A DNA stretch of 64,000 nucleotides. Source: Gracilimonas sp017641085. GTDB lineage: Bacteria > Bacteroidota > Rhodothermia > Balneolales > Balneolaceae. A model generated the notes under the pieces. That model was not told the origin of the DNA and searched no databases. It saw only the letters and a program-made list of their open reading frames with translations. The translations under genes were made by a program, and so were the position numbers. Each line of letters opens with the position of its first letter. The stretch's first letter is position 1. The stretch lies in assembly GCF_046115515.1 (NCBI RefSeq), contig NZ_CP175953.1; one strand, written 5' to 3'. Shown piece by piece: positions 45,025 to 53,933 of the stretch.

Positions 45025-45615
45025 ATGAAAAGAATGATTACGCTTTGTTTGACCCTGCTGCTTTCTGTGAACGTGATGGCACAGCTTAGTACCGCCGACC
45101 GCAATTTTGCTGTCGAATACCTGAATGCAACTCACCAAAATATTGTGGATTTGGTGGAACCTCTACCTGATGAAGCCTGGAATTACACCCCTGAAGACGG
45201 TGGCTGGTCGGTAGCCAACTGCCTGGAGCATATCCTGACTACAGAATCCTCGTTTTTTCAAATGGCCCAGGGATATATGAGTCAGTCTGAAGCAGATCCC
45301 GATTTTGACAGTTCTGTTTCGGATGGAGTACTCATCGGGATGATGGCCAATCGCGGAACCCGAGTCCAAACAGCCGAGCAATTCGAACCTTCGGGCAAGT
45401 GGACCACCAAACAGGAAATGCTGGATGAACTGGAATCCTCCCGGGATCGACTCATCAACTATCTTTCAAATGCCAAGCAGAACCTCAGAGATCATAAAGC
45501 AAATACTCCATTCGGAGAAATCGATACCTACCAGGTATTTTTGCTTGTGGGAGCCCACAGCCAGCGACATACTTTCCAGATGCAGGAAGTACTGGGCGAA
45601 ATGGAAGGAATGTAA
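45025..45615 (+). CDS. Secreted DinB-family protein
   Basis: The 196-aa protein has a signal peptide (MKRMITLCLTLLLSVNVMAQ) and a four-helix DinB/YfiT-type bundle. The metal histidines are one in NCLEHILTTE and two in GAHSQRHTFQ. Such proteins bind Ni or Zn and may carry thiol transfer or hydrolase activity. Export is unusual for the family but recurs in Bacteroidota relatives. The ATG at 45025 is preferred over a GTG nine bases upstream. It ends in a bidirectional terminator. Confidence 0.83.
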   Translation: MKRMITLCLTLLLSVNVMAQLSTADRNFAVEYLNATHQNIVDLVEPLPDEAWNYTPEDGGWSVANCLEHILTTESSFFQMAQGYMSQSEADPDFDSSVSDGVLIGMMANRGTRVQTAEQFEPSGKWTTKQEMLDELESSRDRLINYLSNAKQNLRDHKANTPFGEIDTYQVFLLVGAHSQRHTFQMQEVLGEMEGM

Positions 45616-45623
45616 GTGAACTT

Positions 45624-45660
45624 AAAAGCCTCTTATATCAAGTAAGAGGCTTTTCTTTTT
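45624..45660. terminator. Bidirectional terminator between DinB and pgk genes
   Basis: AAAAGCCTCTTA and TAAGAGGCTTTT form a perfect 12-bp stem around a 7-base loop, followed by CTTTTT on the plus strand. The minus-strand flank (AAGTTCAC) lacks a long T-run, but the stem itself ends in T's in both directions. Confidence 0.85.
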
Positions 45661-46852
45661 ACTTATCCGTCAACCATGCAACACCGGGAAGTTCTTTTCC
45701 TTCCAGGTACTCAAGGCTGGCTCCGCCGCCGGTAGAAACATGTGATACCTCATCACTGAGGCCTGCCTTTTTGATTGCAGCTGCAGAGTCACCACCTCCA
45801 ATAATGGTGGTCGCTCCGAATTTAGTGGCTTCAGCCAGGGCTTCCGCAACAGAGAAGGTTCCGTCTGCAAAGTTCTCCATTTCAAACACCCCCATCGGTC
45901 CGTTCCATAGTACGGTTTTGGCAGCCTTAATCTGGTTTCCAAAAGCAATGGAAGACTGTGGGCCTATGTCGAGTCCCATCCAGCCGTCTTCAATACCTTC
46001 TTCATCTACCACTTTGTGTTCTGCATCGTTGTTAAATTCTTTGGCAACTACAGAATCCAGTGGCAGCATAAACCGGATGCCTTGTTCTTCGGCTTCCTGA
46101 AGCAGCTCTTTGGCTAATTCAACTTTATCATCTTCAACCAAAGAATTTCCAATCGGCCAGCCTTTGGCTTTATAAAAAGTATAAGTCATACCCCCGCCAA
46201 TAATGATGGAATCCACTTTTGAAATCAGGTTCTTAATCACTCCGATTTTATCGGACACTTTAGCTCCACCCAAAATTGCCACAAACGGACGATCCGGATC
46301 ATTGATGCTTTCTTCCAGGTACTTAATCTCTTTCTCCAGCAAAAATCCTGAAACAGCCGGCTGCAGATAGCGTGTAACTCCAGCCACCGAAGCATGGGCA
46401 CGGTGACTGCTTCCAAAAGCATCATTCACAAACACATCGGCATGGGAAGCCAGCGCTTTGCTAAACGACTCATCATTCTTGGTTTCCCCTTTATGAAAGC
46501 GGACATTTTCGAGCACAACCACTTCTCCATGCTTGGCATTGTATATCGCCTCTTCTGCTTTATCCCCTATACAATCTTCCGCGAAGTGAACTTTGGCATT
46601 AATTAACTCAGCTAAGTGGTTGGCTGCCGGTTTCAGGGAGAATTCAGGTTCCGGCATCCCCGACGGTCGCCCAAGGTGGCTGGTCAATATCAATAACCCG
46701 CCATTCTGAATTACGTGCTTTATAGATGGCAGTGCCTGTACAATTCGATTGTCATCAGTGATTTCCCCGTTTTCAATAGGCACGTTAAAATCTACGCGCA
46801 TCAGCACTTTTTTCCCTTTTACATCAATATCGTTGAGTGTGAGTTTCGCCAT
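45659..46852 (-). CDS. pgk: Phosphoglycerate kinase
   Basis: The glycolytic enzyme converts 1,3-bisphosphoglycerate and ADP to 3-phosphoglycerate and ATP. The 397 aa start with the signature KKVLMRVDFNVP (about residues 14-25), followed by LTSHLGRP, the hinge and nucleotide-binding GGAKVSDK, GGGMTYTF and GGGDSAAA. All are intact. It is monocistronic; the neighbouring gapA and other glycolytic genes are not in this window. The promoter region upstream is partly occupied by the DUF559 element from 46930. Confidence 0.97.
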   Translation of the reverse strand: MAKLTLNDIDVKGKKVLMRVDFNVPIENGEITDDNRIVQALPSIKHVIQNGGLLILTSHLGRPSGMPEPEFSLKPAANHLAELINAKVHFAEDCIGDKAEEAIYNAKHGEVVVLENVRFHKGETKNDESFSKALASHADVFVNDAFGSSHRAHASVAGVTRYLQPAVSGFLLEKEIKYLEESINDPDRPFVAILGGAKVSDKIGVIKNLISKVDSIIIGGGMTYTFYKAKGWPIGNSLVEDDKVELAKELLQEAEEQGIRFMLPLDSVVAKEFNNDAEHKVVDEEGIEDGWMGLDIGPQSSIAFGNQIKAAKTVLWNGPMGVFEMENFADGTFSVAEALAEATKFGATTIIGGGDSAAAIKKAGLSDEVSHVSTGGGASLEYLEGKELPGVAWLTDK

Positions 46853-46929
46853 GGCTTGAGTAAATAAATTGTTTGGTAATTCGGTGATGAAGGTACCAAG
46901 ATCTCTCCACGAAATGAAGCGGTAATCAC

Positions 46930-47096
46930 CGCCCTGATAATAAGTCTTCGACTTTTATCTGTCCCTCCCCGGAGGGACACAGGTATTTGTGCATTACAAA
47001 ATCTATGAACAAACCCATACACCACCACCCCAAAGAATATCCCTCTCCCCGAGAGGGAACATTTGAGCCCCGCTCAAATCAGGGCGAGGCGGGTAC
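46930..47096 (+). repeat. Left four-hairpin direct repeat of the DUF559 element
   Basis: The repeat holds four stem-loops in order: AGTC/GACT, GTCCCTCC/GGAGGGAC, TCCCTCTC/GAGAGGGA and TTTGAGC/GCTCAAA. The same four, in the same order, occur in the right copy. The second and third stems have loops of only two or three bases. The segment just before the gene (47119-47150) carries a third partial copy of the CCCAAAGAACA word. Confidence 0.8.
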
Positions 47097-47158
47097 AACC
47101 CCACCCCGTAGCATAAAACCCCAAAGAACACTACTTTCCCAAAAAAGAGGGTGCAAAT

Positions 47159-47566
47159 ATGTCAAGAAACTCCGCTTTTAACTACTATAACAAAGACCTT
47201 AGACCCAATGCCCGTTCTTTACGGAAAAACATGACCAAAGCAGAGGTTTGCCTTTGGAAATACGGGCTTCGGAAAAAGCAGCGCATGGGATACACGTTCA
47301 ACCGGCAACGACCTGTTTTGAATTACATCGCTGATTTCATGTGCAAAAAGCTGAAATTGATCATTGAAGTGGATGGTTCAAGCCATGACAGCCCGAAAGC
47401 TTTTGAATACGACCAACGAAGGCAGCGACATTTAGAAGAAGCCGGGTTCAGGGTGATCAGGTTCCGAAACAAAGATGTGCTTACCAATATGGATGCGGTG
47501 CTTATGGCTATAGATAAAGTGATTTTGGAATTAGAGGACGGGGCAGAGTCCGGACCTCCGCCCTGA
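47159..47566 (+). CDS. DUF559 endonuclease-domain protein (Vsr/PD-(D/E)XK-like)
   Basis: The 135-aa protein carries the DUF559 core: the LRKNMTKAEVCLWKYGLR helix (residues 21-38), then YIADF with D59, IIEVDGSSH with E70, D72 and H76, and the final RVIRFRN strand near residues 98-104. These residues match a PD-(D/E)XK or Vsr-like nuclease site, so metal-dependent DNA cutting is predicted. Its stop codon TGA lies inside the first bases of the right repeat (CGCCCTGA). No methylase or antitoxin is present. Homing or repeat-linked cutting is possible but unproven. Confidence 0.8.
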   Translation: MSRNSAFNYYNKDLRPNARSLRKNMTKAEVCLWKYGLRKKQRMGYTFNRQRPVLNYIADFMCKKLKLIIEVDGSSHDSPKAFEYDQRRQRHLEEAGFRVIRFRNKDVLTNMDAVLMAIDKVILELEDGAESGPPP

Positions 47567-47723
47567 TCATAGTCTGCGACTATGATCTGTCCCTCCCCGG
47601 AGGGACACAGGTGTTTGAGTTATACAAATATTTGAGTGAACTCACACCTCTATTTCCCAAAGAACATCCCTCTCCCCGAGAGGGAACATTTGAGCCCTGC
47701 TCAAATCAGGGCGAGGCGGGTAC
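47559..47723 (+). repeat. Right four-hairpin direct repeat of the DUF559 element
   Basis: This copy shows long identical blocks with the left one, for example ATCTGTCCCTCCCCGGAGGG and AATCAGGGCGAGGCGGGTAC. The middle third differs more. Its last stem has loop CCT instead of CCC, so the stem is kept while the loop changes. It overlaps the endonuclease stop codon and ends about 100 bases before the cysteine desulfurase ATG. Confidence 0.8.
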
Positions 47724-47827
47724 GCCCGGTTTCTGATCCTAATCCCGAAAGCGCTTTTATCCCTGCTTTTCAATCAAATAATGGATATTTTCTCAGGGCA
47801 AAAAATAATCCAAACCTTATTCACTGA

Positions 47828-48987
47828 ATGCGAACGGTTTACTTAGATCATGCGGCCACTACACCCTTAGATGATCGCGTGCTGGAAGCCATGCTTCCTT
47901 ACCTGAAAGAAAATTACGGAAACGCCAATTCCCCTCATCACCTGGGGCAGAAATCGAAGGTGGTAGTGGAAGACGCCCGGGAAAAAGTGGCAGCTTTAAT
48001 TGGTGCTGAACCTTCAGAGATCATCTTTACCAGTGGCGGCACCGAAAGCGATAATGCCGTTATTAAAGGTGTGCTGGCTGTTTCCGGAGATAAGAAAGAA
48101 GTAATCACTTCCGAACTGGAACATCATGCCGTTCTGCACACGGTAGAGCTTGCCAAGATGCAGGGAGTTAAACCCGTTTTGCCCCATCCAGAGATTGTGG
48201 TACCATCACGGCTGAGGCAGTTAAAGAATCCATTACCGAAAACACGGCACTGGTTACGATAATGCACGTGAATAATGAAATCGGTACCATCAACCCGCTG
48301 AAAGAAATTGCCGAAGTTTGTGAAGAGCACGGAGTACCCCTTCATTCCGATACCGTTCAAAGTCTGGGTAAAATTCCGCTCAACGTAAAAGATCTGGGGA
48401 TTGACTTCCTGAGCGGCAGTGCTCACAAGATTTACGGGCCGAAGGGAACCGGAATTATGTATGTGAAAAATGGCTCTAAATGGATCCCGTGGGTACATGG
48501 CGGATCTCAGGAACGCCGCCGCCGGGGAGGTACCCTCAACGTGCCCGGAATTGTTGGTTTTGCCAAAGCCCTTGAACTGGCTGTTGAAGAGATGGATGAA
48601 CATCAAAAGCATTTCAAAAAACTACGTTCCCTTCTCCTCAAAGAGATGGACAACAACCTGGACTTCAACTACAATGTGAATGGCCCGCAAGACAACGGAG
48701 TGCCCCACATCGTTAACCTCTCCTTCAGTGATGAGCAGGGAAAATATATAGATGGCGAGATGCTGCTGCTGAACCTGGATATTGAGGGTATTTGTGTATC
48801 CAATGGGTCAGCCTGTACTTCCGGAGCGGTTGAGCCTTCGCATGTGCTGAATGGTATTGGCATGGAAGACGGACTGGCTAAGTCGAGCATTCGCGTCAGT
48901 TTCGGTAAGCAGAATACCGAAGAGGATGTGCGCTATTTTGTGGAAAAACTTGACACCGTTCTCAAACGAATGTTTACCGTAGCCTGA
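47828..48987 (+). pseudogene. Cysteine desulfurase (NifS/IscS family), interrupted by one frameshift
   Basis: This PLP enzyme takes sulfur from cysteine for Fe-S clusters and thio-modified tRNA. The N-terminal part (VYLDHAATTPLDDRV, then FTSGGTESDN) and the C-terminal part (SGSAHKIYGPKG with the PLP lysine, and SNGSACTSGAVEPSH with the catalytic Cys) are both present, in two frames. The break is at CCCC, 48182-48185; one more base gives ...VLPPSRDCGTITAEAV and joins them. With all catalytic residues intact and the gene usually essential, a sequencing error is the better explanation. It overlaps the LOG gene by one base. Confidence 0.88.
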
Positions 48988-49541
48988 TGAAGAAAAACGT
49001 CTGCGTGTATTGCGGTTCCAGAGAAAGCAATAACCCACGGTTTCCCGAGCTGGCCCAACAAGCGGGTCGCGAAATTGCCCGGCGAAACTGGGGTGTGGTT
49101 TATGGCGGTGGTAAAGTCGGGATGATGGGCAAGCTGGCCGATGCCGCCCTCGAAAGTGGCGGTGACGTTTTTGGGGTGATCCCAACGCGGCTTAAGAAAC
49201 TGGAAGTGGCCCATACCGAACTCACCGACCTCCACGAAACGCAGGACATGCATACCCGAAAAGCGCTTATGGAATCTCTTTCTGACGCTTTTCTTATCCT
49301 GCCCGGTGGATTCGGAACTCTTGACGAATTCTTTGAAATCCTTACCTGGCGGCAGTTGGGTATTCATGACAAACCTATTTTCCTGCTTAATGCAGAGGGG
49401 TATTTCGATGGACTGGTTAAGTTTACCGAGAACTCAATTCAGTATGATTTTGTAAGAAAAAGCAGCCTCAAGCTCTTCAAAGTTTGTAACGAGATTGACT
49501 CTTGTATTGAAATGCTGGAACGTTTTTTCGAGGAGGATTGA
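48987..49541 (+). CDS. LOG-family protein (cytokinin-type phosphoribohydrolase)
   Basis: The 184-aa Rossmann enzyme has the LOG motif PGGFGTLDEF (about residues 110-119) and the GGGKVGMMG loop (about 35-43). It probably hydrolyses a nucleoside 5'-monophosphate such as AMP or a cytokinin-like base to ribose 5-phosphate and base. It was long annotated as lysine decarboxylase, which is wrong for the family. The ATG overlaps the stop of the desulfurase gene (TGATG), so the two are translationally coupled. Confidence 0.88.
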   Translation: MKKNVCVYCGSRESNNPRFPELAQQAGREIARRNWGVVYGGGKVGMMGKLADAALESGGDVFGVIPTRLKKLEVAHTELTDLHETQDMHTRKALMESLSDAFLILPGGFGTLDEFFEILTWRQLGIHDKPIFLLNAEGYFDGLVKFTENSIQYDFVRKSSLKLFKVCNEIDSCIEMLERFFEED

Positions 49542-49573
49542 TTCTTATCTCGTAATCAAGTTTCAATCCGACT

Positions 49574-49933
49574 ATGCCCAAAATTTCCGAAAAGAATCCA
49601 CTACCTCCCTGCCCTGCTACGCCGAACTGTATCCGGACTTCAGAAGTATATCAAACCGGTCTCGAAATGGTGTACGAAGCATTTATTAAAGTCTTCGACG
49701 AAGAATCGTACCGGTGGGAAGTGATCGATCCCAAAAGGATTGAACTTCATGCCGTATATCGCATTCCCGTTTTTGGATTTAAGGATGATGTGGATGTAAT
49801 TATGGAAGAAGCCGCTGGAACAACTACTGTTTTCATCCGAAGTGCAAGCCGGGTTGGAGCTTACGATCTCGGGGTGAATCAACGTCGTGTAAAACGCATT
49901 CTCAAAAAAGCTAAGCTTAAGATTAAGAGTTAA
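49574..49933 (+). CDS. DUF1499-family protein
   Basis: The 119-aa protein has the DUF1499 look: a PCPATPNCIRTSE segment (residues 12-24), then WEVIDPKRIELHAVYRIPVFGFKDDVDVI and a RSASRVGAYDLGVNQRRV end, in separate blocks. No signal peptide is present, unlike many members. Function is unknown for the family. It follows the LOG gene by 32 bases on the same strand, in a likely operon. Confidence 0.75.
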   Translation: MPKISEKNPLPPCPATPNCIRTSEVYQTGLEMVYEAFIKVFDEESYRWEVIDPKRIELHAVYRIPVFGFKDDVDVIMEEAAGTTTVFIRSASRVGAYDLGVNQRRVKRILKKAKLKIKS

Positions 49934-49980
49934 TTCTTGGCTATATTCATCTTCATCAATTAAAGAAAATATTTTAGCAC

Positions 49981-50421
49981 ATGTACGAAGGATTATTACA
50001 CGCACACTCAGGACTTCGATGGATTGTATTGGTACTCATTGTCTGGGCTTTGTTCAAAGCCGTTACCGGGTGGTCAGGCAAAAAAGATTATCAAAAATCG
50101 GATAGGCTTGCCGCTCTTCTTGCCCTTATTTTTACGCACATCCAGCTATTGATAGGTCTGGCTCTTTATTTTATCAGCCCCAAAGTTTCATTTGAATCCG
50201 GCGTAATGGAAAGCCAGGTGCTCCGGTTCTATACTGTAGAGCACATGTCCATGATGATCATCGCCATTGCATTGATTACCATTGGTTTCAGCACGGCTAA
50301 ACGTATGTCTGATTCCGTAGCCAAGTACAAACGAATTGCCATTATGTATGGCATTGGCCTTTTGGTGATTATTGCCTCCATCCCCTGGCCTTTCCGCGGT
50401 TTAGGGGCCGGATGGTTTTAA
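49981..50421 (+). CDS. Four-helix membrane protein, cytochrome b561-like
   Basis: The 146-aa protein has four membrane helices and conserved histidines (HAHSGLRW near residues 7-14, HIQ near 54 and HMSMM near 88). The positions would suit haem binding, and relatives are annotated as 'cytochrome B'. Haem content is not proven. It ends the short gene row after the LOG and DUF1499 genes. Confidence 0.6.
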   Translation: MYEGLLHAHSGLRWIVLVLIVWALFKAVTGWSGKKDYQKSDRLAALLALIFTHIQLLIGLALYFISPKVSFESGVMESQVLRFYTVEHMSMMIIAIALITIGFSTAKRMSDSVAKYKRIAIMYGIGLLVIIASIPWPFRGLGAGWF

Positions 50422-50433
50422 TAGAATATTGTT

Positions 50434-50832
50434 TTGAAAGCCTACAAGCCTCCTATAAGAGAGCGACACAAAGATGATCTTCTGAAGATCATTGACTCGC
50501 CAGACGAATGGGAAGATGATGTGCTTAGGATTGCTTCCGATGAACTGACAAAAAGAGGTATTTGCTTAGGAACGCAAAAAAGAAGAGCAAAAAGCCATAG
50601 CAAGGCTAAGAAGCAAATTAAAGAAATCAAGAAGAATGCTTCTTACTCATACTTTCAGATGACACTGCTGTTGGTTTTTGCTCCTTTCACTCTTCTTTGG
50701 TTCGTTCCAAGTGGCATGGGCATTATTGAACTTGAAAATGAAGGATTTCTCAGGAAACGAAACCAAAGATTCATCTTAATTAGTTTAAGCTACCTTCTTT
50801 GGTTTTTATTCATTTCCTATTTTCCATTCTGA
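50434..50832 (+). CDS. Small membrane protein of unknown function
   Basis: I do not recognise this 132-aa protein. It has an acidic start (IDSPDEWEDDVLRIASDELTK), a strongly basic middle (KKRRAKSHSKAKKQIKEIK-type, about residues 46-68), and two membrane helices at about 75-93 and 112-131. The start is a TTG at 50434, 12 bases after the previous gene; no good ATG lies upstream in frame. The stop is two bases from the convergent symporter stop. Confidence 0.5.
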   Translation: MKAYKPPIRERHKDDLLKIIDSPDEWEDDVLRIASDELTKRGICLGTQKRRAKSHSKAKKQIKEIKKNASYSYFQMTLLLVFAPFTLLWFVPSGMGIIELENEGFLRKRNQRFILISLSYLLWFLFISYFPF

Positions 50833-50833
50833 A

Positions 50834-52600
50834 TTATTTCGGATAGCGAATACTTTCCACCATTTCCTGCACATCCTCCGGCGGTTCCGGGAAGATCATA
50901 CCAACTGCAAAAGAAACGGTCAGGTTCAGGAGCATACCCAGTGTACCTATACCCTCTGGTGAAATTCCAAACCACCAGTATTCCGGTGAATTAAACTCCG
51001 GGAAGGCAATTTTATAGAACACCACATAGGAAAGCGTGAACAGCAGTCCGGCTATCATTCCGGCAATGGCGCCCTGACGGTTCATTTTCTTATAAAAGAT
51101 GCCCAGGATAATAGCCGGGAAGAAGGACGCTGCCGCCAGCCCAAAGGCTATAGCCACCACTTCCGCTACAAAACCCGGGGGATTAATCCCAAAATAACCG
51201 GCAATTACTACCGCTGCGGCCGCTGATATGCGTGCCCACATCAATTCAGCTTTGTCAGAAATATCAGTTTTAATCTGCTTCTTGATTAAGTCGTGAGAAA
51301 CAGCCGTGGATATCACCAACAGTAAACCCGCTGCGGTTGAAAGGGCCGCGGCCAGCCCACCTGCGGCTACCAACCCGGCAACCCAGGCCGGCAAATTGGC
51401 AATCTCCGGATTGGCGAGCACCATAATATCCCGATCTACATATAATTCGTTATTGGTATCTGTAGGTTCGTTATTGACCTTCACTTCCCCAAAAGGGCCA
51501 CGGATAATTTCCCCATCCGCATTTCGCTGAATATCCGGCAGTCCAACGATAGCTTCGCCGGGAGCGTAGGTGATAATTCCGTCATCATTTTTATCTACCC
51601 AGGTGAGCAGTCCTGTTTGTTCCCAGGTATTAAACCATGCAGGCATTTCGGTGTATTCTTCTTCGTTTACCGTTTCCATCATGTTGTATTTGGCAAAAGC
51701 CGCAATAGCCGGAGCGGTTGTGTACAAGATCGCGATAAAAATCAGTGCATAGCCTACAGAAACACGGGCATCTTTCACTTTAGGAACGGTGAAGAAACGT
51801 ACGATTACGTGGGGCAACCCGGCCGTACCGATCATTAGAGCCGCGGTAATAAAAAAGACATCCTGCATGCTTTTCGTACCGCTGGTGTAGGCAGCAAAAC
51901 CGAGCTCGGTATGCAGTTGATCAAGCTTTTCAAGCAGGTACTGTCCGGATCCATCCGCTAAGGTAGAACCAAATCCAAACTGAGGGATTGGATTTCCGGT
52001 GAGCTGAAAAGAGATAAAGAATGCCGGAACCATAAAGGCGAAAATCAGCACACAGTACTGAGCTACCTGCGTATAGGTAATTCCCTTCATTCCACCCAAA
52101 ACAGCATAGAAAAAGACGATCGCCATCCCAATCAGAACACCCAGATCGATGTTTACTTCCAGGAATTTGGAGAACACCAGTCCAACCCCGCGCATCTGTC
52201 CGGCTACATAGGTGAATGAAACCACCAGTGCACAAATCACGGCAATGGTTCGGGCAAAGTTGGAGTAATACCGGTCGCCGATAAAATCAGGAATGGTAAA
52301 CTTGCCGAATTTTCGAAGATAAGGTGCCAGCAGTAAGGCCAGCAGCACATAACCGCCGGTCCACCCCATCAGGTACACCGAGCCGTCGTAGCCCATGAAA
52401 GATATCAGGCCGGCCATGGATAAGAAGGAAGCTGCTGACATCCAGTCAGCCGCGGTAGCCATCCCGTTCGTAATGGGATTCACATGAGCTCCCGCTACAT
52501 AAAAATCGCTGGTGGAGGCCGCTTTAGCCCAAATAGCTATGCCGATGTAAAGGGCAAAGGTTACTCCAACTAAAATATAAGTCCAGATTTGAACATCCAT
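50834..52600 (-). CDS. Sodium:solute symporter large subunit (SSS family, ActP-like)
   Basis: The 588-aa transporter has about 13 membrane helices and the SSS core motifs, including GGMKGITYTQVAQY near residue 165 and GGLAAALSTAAGLLLVISTAVSHD near 420. It contains an extra polar insert (about 310-390) with ACTP-like Asp-rich turns (DKNDDGIITY), which might bind a cation. Together with the DUF4212 small subunit it forms the two-gene symporter type (VC_2705 subfamily). The substrate is probably an organic acid such as acetate. It starts two bases after the small-subunit stop. Confidence 0.88.
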   Translation of the reverse strand: MDVQIWTYILVGVTFALYIGIAIWAKAASTSDFYVAGAHVNPITNGMATAADWMSAASFLSMAGLISFMGYDGSVYLMGWTGGYVLLALLLAPYLRKFGKFTIPDFIGDRYYSNFARTIAVICALVVSFTYVAGQMRGVGLVFSKFLEVNIDLGVLIGMAIVFFYAVLGGMKGITYTQVAQYCVLIFAFMVPAFFISFQLTGNPIPQFGFGSTLADGSGQYLLEKLDQLHTELGFAAYTSGTKSMQDVFFITAALMIGTAGLPHVIVRFFTVPKVKDARVSVGYALIFIAILYTTAPAIAAFAKYNMMETVNEEEYTEMPAWFNTWEQTGLLTWVDKNDDGIITYAPGEAIVGLPDIQRNADGEIIRGPFGEVKVNNEPTDTNNELYVDRDIMVLANPEIANLPAWVAGLVAAGGLAAALSTAAGLLLVISTAVSHDLIKKQIKTDISDKAELMWARISAAAAVVIAGYFGINPPGFVAEVVAIAFGLAAASFFPAIILGIFYKKMNRQGAIAGMIAGLLFTLSYVVFYKIAFPEFNSPEYWWFGISPEGIGTLGMLLNLTVSFAVGMIFPEPPEDVQEMVESIRYPK

Positions 52601-52602
52601 GA

Positions 52603-52860
52603 TCAGTCCTCATTCACGTTAAATTCACGATCCAGTTTGTTCATCAAATACACGTAAACAAAAATGAGGATCACAAAGGTATAAATGGCACCTTGCTGGG
52701 CAAACCAAAAGCCAAGCTTGAATCCGGCTATCTGAATTTCATTTAAAGCGGGAGCAAGTAAAATTCCCAAACCGTAGGAAACGACAAACCAGATACTAAG
52801 CAAAATGCCCAGGTATTTGAGATTTCGTTTCCAATACCCTTTTAAGTCCCGTTCTTCCAT
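52603..52860 (-). CDS. DUF4212 small subunit of the sodium symporter
   Basis: The 85-aa protein has two membrane helices (about residues 13-35 and 50-68) and the DUF4212 look: YWKRNLKYLGILLSIWFVVS, then GFKLGFWFAQQG and VYLMNKLDREF. I start it at the ATG at 52860 because GGAGGT, the clearest Shine-Dalgarno site in this window, lies seven bases upstream. Earlier in-frame ATGs would add up to 20 residues without a known role. It precedes the large subunit with a two-base gap. Confidence 0.82.
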   Translation of the reverse strand: MEERDLKGYWKRNLKYLGILLSIWFVVSYGLGILLAPALNEIQIAGFKLGFWFAQQGAIYTFVILIFVYVYLMNKLDREFNVNED

Positions 52861-53045
52861 CTGTATGACCTCCATAGTTTTATTCCGGCTTAGTATGCAG
52901 TATTTGAAGGAATGAATCAAATTTTTGAATGTGATTGAATCCGGTTTTTATGCGAACGGTGATTGTGAGTCGTTGTTTTGGAGCGAAACAGGAATCATTC
53001 TTTCCCACATCTGATTATATTATTCCACATCAAAAAAAGAGGATT

Positions 53046-53933
53046 ATGCAGTACAACAGATTGGGAAATTCAGATCTTGAAGTAAGTGAATTCAGTTTTG
53101 GTTGTATGTCTCTGGAAGTTCAGAACAACTCAGAATCAGCCTCTTCCCTTCTCCGTGAAGCCTATAATAAAGGGATCAATTTCTTTGACACCGCCGACCT
53201 CTACAATCATGGCCTAAATGAGGAAGTAGTTGGAAAAGCGCTGAAACCTTTCAGGGATGAAGTTATTATTTCTACCAAGGTTGGTAATGTTTGGGATGAA
53301 GATGGTTCGGGATGGGAATGGAATCCTACCAAAGAATACATCCTGACGGGCGTGAATGAGAGTTTACGCAGGCTCCAGACCGAATACATTGATCTTTATA
53401 TGCTGCATGGCGGAACCATTGAAGATCCTATTGACGAAATTATTGAAGCATTTGAACGTCTCAAACATCAGGGTAAGATTCGGGCTTATGGAATCTCGTC
53501 CATCCGCCCAAATACCATTCGGGAATACGCAGAACGCTCAGATATGGACTGCGTGATGATGCAGTACAGCCTGCTGGATCGTCGCCCGGAAGAAGAAAGC
53601 CTGGATCTGCTTGCAGAAAATGATATCAGTGTGATTACCCGTGGAACCCTGGGTAAAGGCATGCTTATCGATAAGCCGGCTCGTGATTACCTGGTGCATT
53701 CAACCGAAGAAGTTGAAGAAGTACAACGGGCAGCCAATAACACCGGAAACCCGATTTCAGCAGCTGTTCAATTTGTGCTGGATCATCCTGCGGTAGCTTC
53801 AGCCGTTCTTGGCATCCGCACGAAGCATCAGTTAGAGGAGATAATCAATTCGATGAAATCCCCTGTTTCTGCAGAGGAATTGGATAACCTCAGAAGCATA
53901 TTATCTCCCAAAAAGTATGATCAACACCGTTAA
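53046..53933 (+). CDS. Aldo/keto reductase
   Basis: The 295-aa NADPH enzyme has the catalytic tetrad: D and Y in FFDTADLYNHG (near residues 47-52), K in IISTKVG and H in YMLHGG. A loop with SILS-type NADPH binding follows near the end. It reduces a carbonyl compound that cannot be named. I chose the ATG at 53046 because MQYNRLGNSDLEVSEFSFG is the family start; the longer frame from 52935 is unsupported. It is monocistronic. Confidence 0.87.
   Translation: MQYNRLGNSDLEVSEFSFGCMSLEVQNNSESASSLLREAYNKGINFFDTADLYNHGLNEEVVGKALKPFRDEVIISTKVGNVWDEDGSGWEWNPTKEYILTGVNESLRRLQTEYIDLYMLHGGTIEDPIDEIIEAFERLKHQGKIRAYGISSIRPNTIREYAERSDMDCVMMQYSLLDRRPEEESLDLLAENDISVITRGTLGKGMLIDKPARDYLVHSTEEVEEVQRAANNTGNPISAAVQFVLDHPAVASAVLGIRTKHQLEEIINSMKSPVSAEELDNLRSILSPKKYDQHR

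Larger units (their letters stand above)
46930..47723 (+). mobile_element. DUF559 endonuclease gene framed by four-hairpin direct repeats
   Basis: Two imperfect direct repeats of about 165 bases (left 46930-47096, right 47559-47723) enclose one endonuclease gene between pgk and the cysteine desulfurase gene. This one-gene layout with structured ends suggests a small mobile or parasitic unit. There is no transposase and no clear target-site duplication that I can see. The mechanism of movement is unknown. Confidence 0.6.
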
